DNA of 7,612 bases from Desulfocicer vacuolatum DSM 3385 (GTDB lineage: Bacteria; Desulfobacterota; Desulfobacteria; Desulfobacterales; SURF-7), in NCBI GenBank assembly GCA_945870015.1, contig CAMBQS010000159.1:1-7612 (forward strand), given 5' to 3'. A model generated the notes under the pieces. It ran no database searches and had not been told where the DNA came from. It saw nothing but the letters and a program-made list of their open reading frames with translations. Positions 6,668 to 7,612 of the stretch are shown here, piece by piece. Position 1 is the first letter of the stretch; every line of letters begins with the position of its first letter. Made by a program: the position numbers and the translations under genes.

Positions 6668-7612
6668 TTATAAAAAAGCGCGTAATTTCAGCTCAACCGG
6701 ATGAGGTTTCAGGTATATCTGCTGACTCAGATAAGGCTGTCCATATTTCCGGATATAATGATTGATCATGGTAACCGGAACAATCAGAGGTGAATTTCCC
6801 GCACGGTAATCATCCATAATTTCCAGCAGCTCTTTTTTTTCATCCCCGGTCAATTGATTCTTGAAATATCCCATCATATGCTGCAACACGTTCATATGTT
6901 TTTTGGCAGTTGTCTTCAATCTCAATGCCGCAACCAGATTTTCTTCATATCTTTTGTACAACTCATGGAGATCCATTTTTTTCCCGTCCGCGACCAGTTT
7001 GCCCATGACCCGATAGTGCACTTGGCTGTGGGACAGTATCAGCAATTTGTGCTGTGTATGAAAGGCCACCAGAGAACCCATGCTTTTTTCCTGATTCAAG
7101 GTATCCCGCCACCTTTTCAGGGTAAAAATGCATTCAATGAAATTTTCACGCAACGGCAAGTCATTCAGCCTGCCTTCCTCCTCTACCGGAATCAACGGGA
7201 AATGATTGACAAACGCCCGTGCAAACAGACCAGTCCCGGTTTTCAGAAAACCTCCCTTTTCATTATACACCTTGACCTTGTGTAGACCGCTGCTGGGGGA
7301 ATCCTTTTTAAAAATAAATCCGCAAAGGCCCTCCTTTTCCAGCTCTCTGACCCGGTTTTGAGCCCAACGCTCCATTTTTCCGGTAAGATCCTTTTTGGTC
7401 TTTGACGTGACCAGACGCGGGCAATCCGGATCTCCCGTCAGTCGGAGGGTTTCCCGTGGAATCCCAAGACCGCATTCCACCTCAGGACAGACCGGCACAT
7501 ATTCCAGATACTCTCCCAGTGTATCGGTAAGAAACCGGTCCCGGCAGTGCCCACCGTTCCAGCGGACTTTCTCTCCGATCAGACACGCACTGATCCCGAT
7601 CCGGATCGGGAT
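6668..7612 (-). CDS. DUF523 + DUF1722 fusion protein (TudS-related), 5' end outside window
   Basis: The gene reads leftward to TAA at 6668-6670. A GTG at 7496-7498 could be mistaken for the start, but the frame stays open upstream to 7612 and encodes the usual DUF523 beginning, 'IGISACLIGEKVRWNGGHCRDRFL', so the true start lies just past the right edge. The visible part is 314 residues. The DUF523 domain covers about 1-150: C10 in 'SACL', C42 in 'PVCPEVECGLGIPRE', and 'GFIFKKDSPSSG' 98-109. DUF1722 follows at about 180-314: 'FHTQHKLLILSHS' 184-196, 'HMNVLQHMMGYFK' 239-251 and 'YLKPHPVELKLR' near the end. DUF523 includes TudS, a [4Fe-4S] enzyme that removes sulphur from 2-thiouracil; DUF1722 has no function I can state. 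The family motif is, as I recall, SPSCG, so serine 108 here would replace a cluster ligand. The gene converges on the glycosyltransferase and appears unrelated to it. Confidence 0.9.
   Translation of the reverse strand: MPIRIGISACLIGEKVRWNGGHCRDRFLTDTLGEYLEYVPVCPEVECGLGIPRETLRLTGDPDCPRLVTSKTKKDLTGKMERWAQNRVRELEKEGLCGFIFKKDSPSSGLHKVKVYNEKGGFLKTGTGLFARAFVNHFPLIPVEEEGRLNDLPLRENFIECIFTLKRWRDTLNQEKSMGSLVAFHTQHKLLILSHSQVHYRVMGKLVADGKKMDLHELYKRYEENLVAALRLKTTAKKHMNVLQHMMGYFKNQLTGDEKKELLEIMDDYRAGNSPLIVPVTMINHYIRKYGQPYLSQQIYLKPHPVELKLRAFL
7593..7612. repeat. Perfect 20-bp palindrome at the right edge
   Basis: ATCCCGATCC is followed directly by its reverse complement GGATCGGGAT. It lies inside the first visible codons of the DUF523/DUF1722 gene (residues 'IPIRIGI') and touches the last base of the window. 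It may be coincidence from repeated Ile/Arg/Gly codons, a regulatory dyad overlapping the gene start, or an assembly-end artefact. Confidence 0.6.

Noticed and set aside
6854..7285. 143-codon + strand open frame opposite the DUF1722 region
   Set aside because: The - strand frame carries the conserved DUF523/DUF1722 motifs; the + strand product is composition-driven.
7496..7498. GTG as the start of the DUF523/DUF1722 protein
   Set aside because: The same frame continues upstream with the conserved 'GISACLIGEKVRWNGGH' segment, so the true start is beyond 7612.
1..7612. CRISPR array, tRNA, insertion sequence or phage genes
   Set aside because: No regularly spaced repeats, cloverleaf-like sequence, transposase or phage structural gene was seen; apart from one toxin remnant at the edge, the genes are metabolic and cell-surface types.

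Overview
The window carries six protein-coding genes, with GC content judged by eye to be near the middle of the range. Gene content and protein flavour suggest an anaerobic bacterium, perhaps one of the Desulfobacterota. The clues are an iron-sulphur PurF-like protein beside an alpha-type glutamine synthetase, a fused DUF523/DUF1722 protein and a RelE-type toxin. This assignment is inference; there is no rRNA or other marker gene here.

Layout from left to right: (1) the 3' end of a RelE/ParE-family toxin gene on the + strand, running in from the left edge; (2) a two-gene + strand unit, 30 nt apart, of a PurF-like phosphoribosyltransferase (start placed at 382) and glnA; (3) a 212-nt intergenic stretch with a perfect-consensus sigma-70 promoter overlapped by a 28-bp dyad, driving class II fructose-bisphosphate aldolase; (4) a 177-nt spacer with a hairpin; (5) a large two-domain GT2-GT4 glycosyltransferase on the + strand; (6) a convergent - strand DUF523+DUF1722 gene whose 5' end lies beyond the right edge. 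No tRNA, rRNA, CRISPR array or insertion sequence is visible. No stretch without a gene exceeds 300 nt.

The genes do not form one pathway. The most coherent pair is the PurF-like gene with glnA: glutamine synthetase makes glutamine, and its partner looks like a glutamine-dependent amidotransferase whose glutaminase active site has been lost while the PRPP loop and four iron-sulphur cysteines remain. Fba belongs to central carbon metabolism and seems to have its own regulated promoter. The glycosyltransferase fits cell-surface polysaccharide assembly. The DUF523/DUF1722 protein is related to the Fe-S thiouracil desulfidase TudS but carries a serine where I expect a cluster cysteine.

The points most worth a second look are the PurF-like protein without its catalytic cysteine, the dyad on the fba promoter, the double glycosyltransferase, the altered Cys motif in the DUF523 domain, and a perfect 20-bp palindrome at the right edge.
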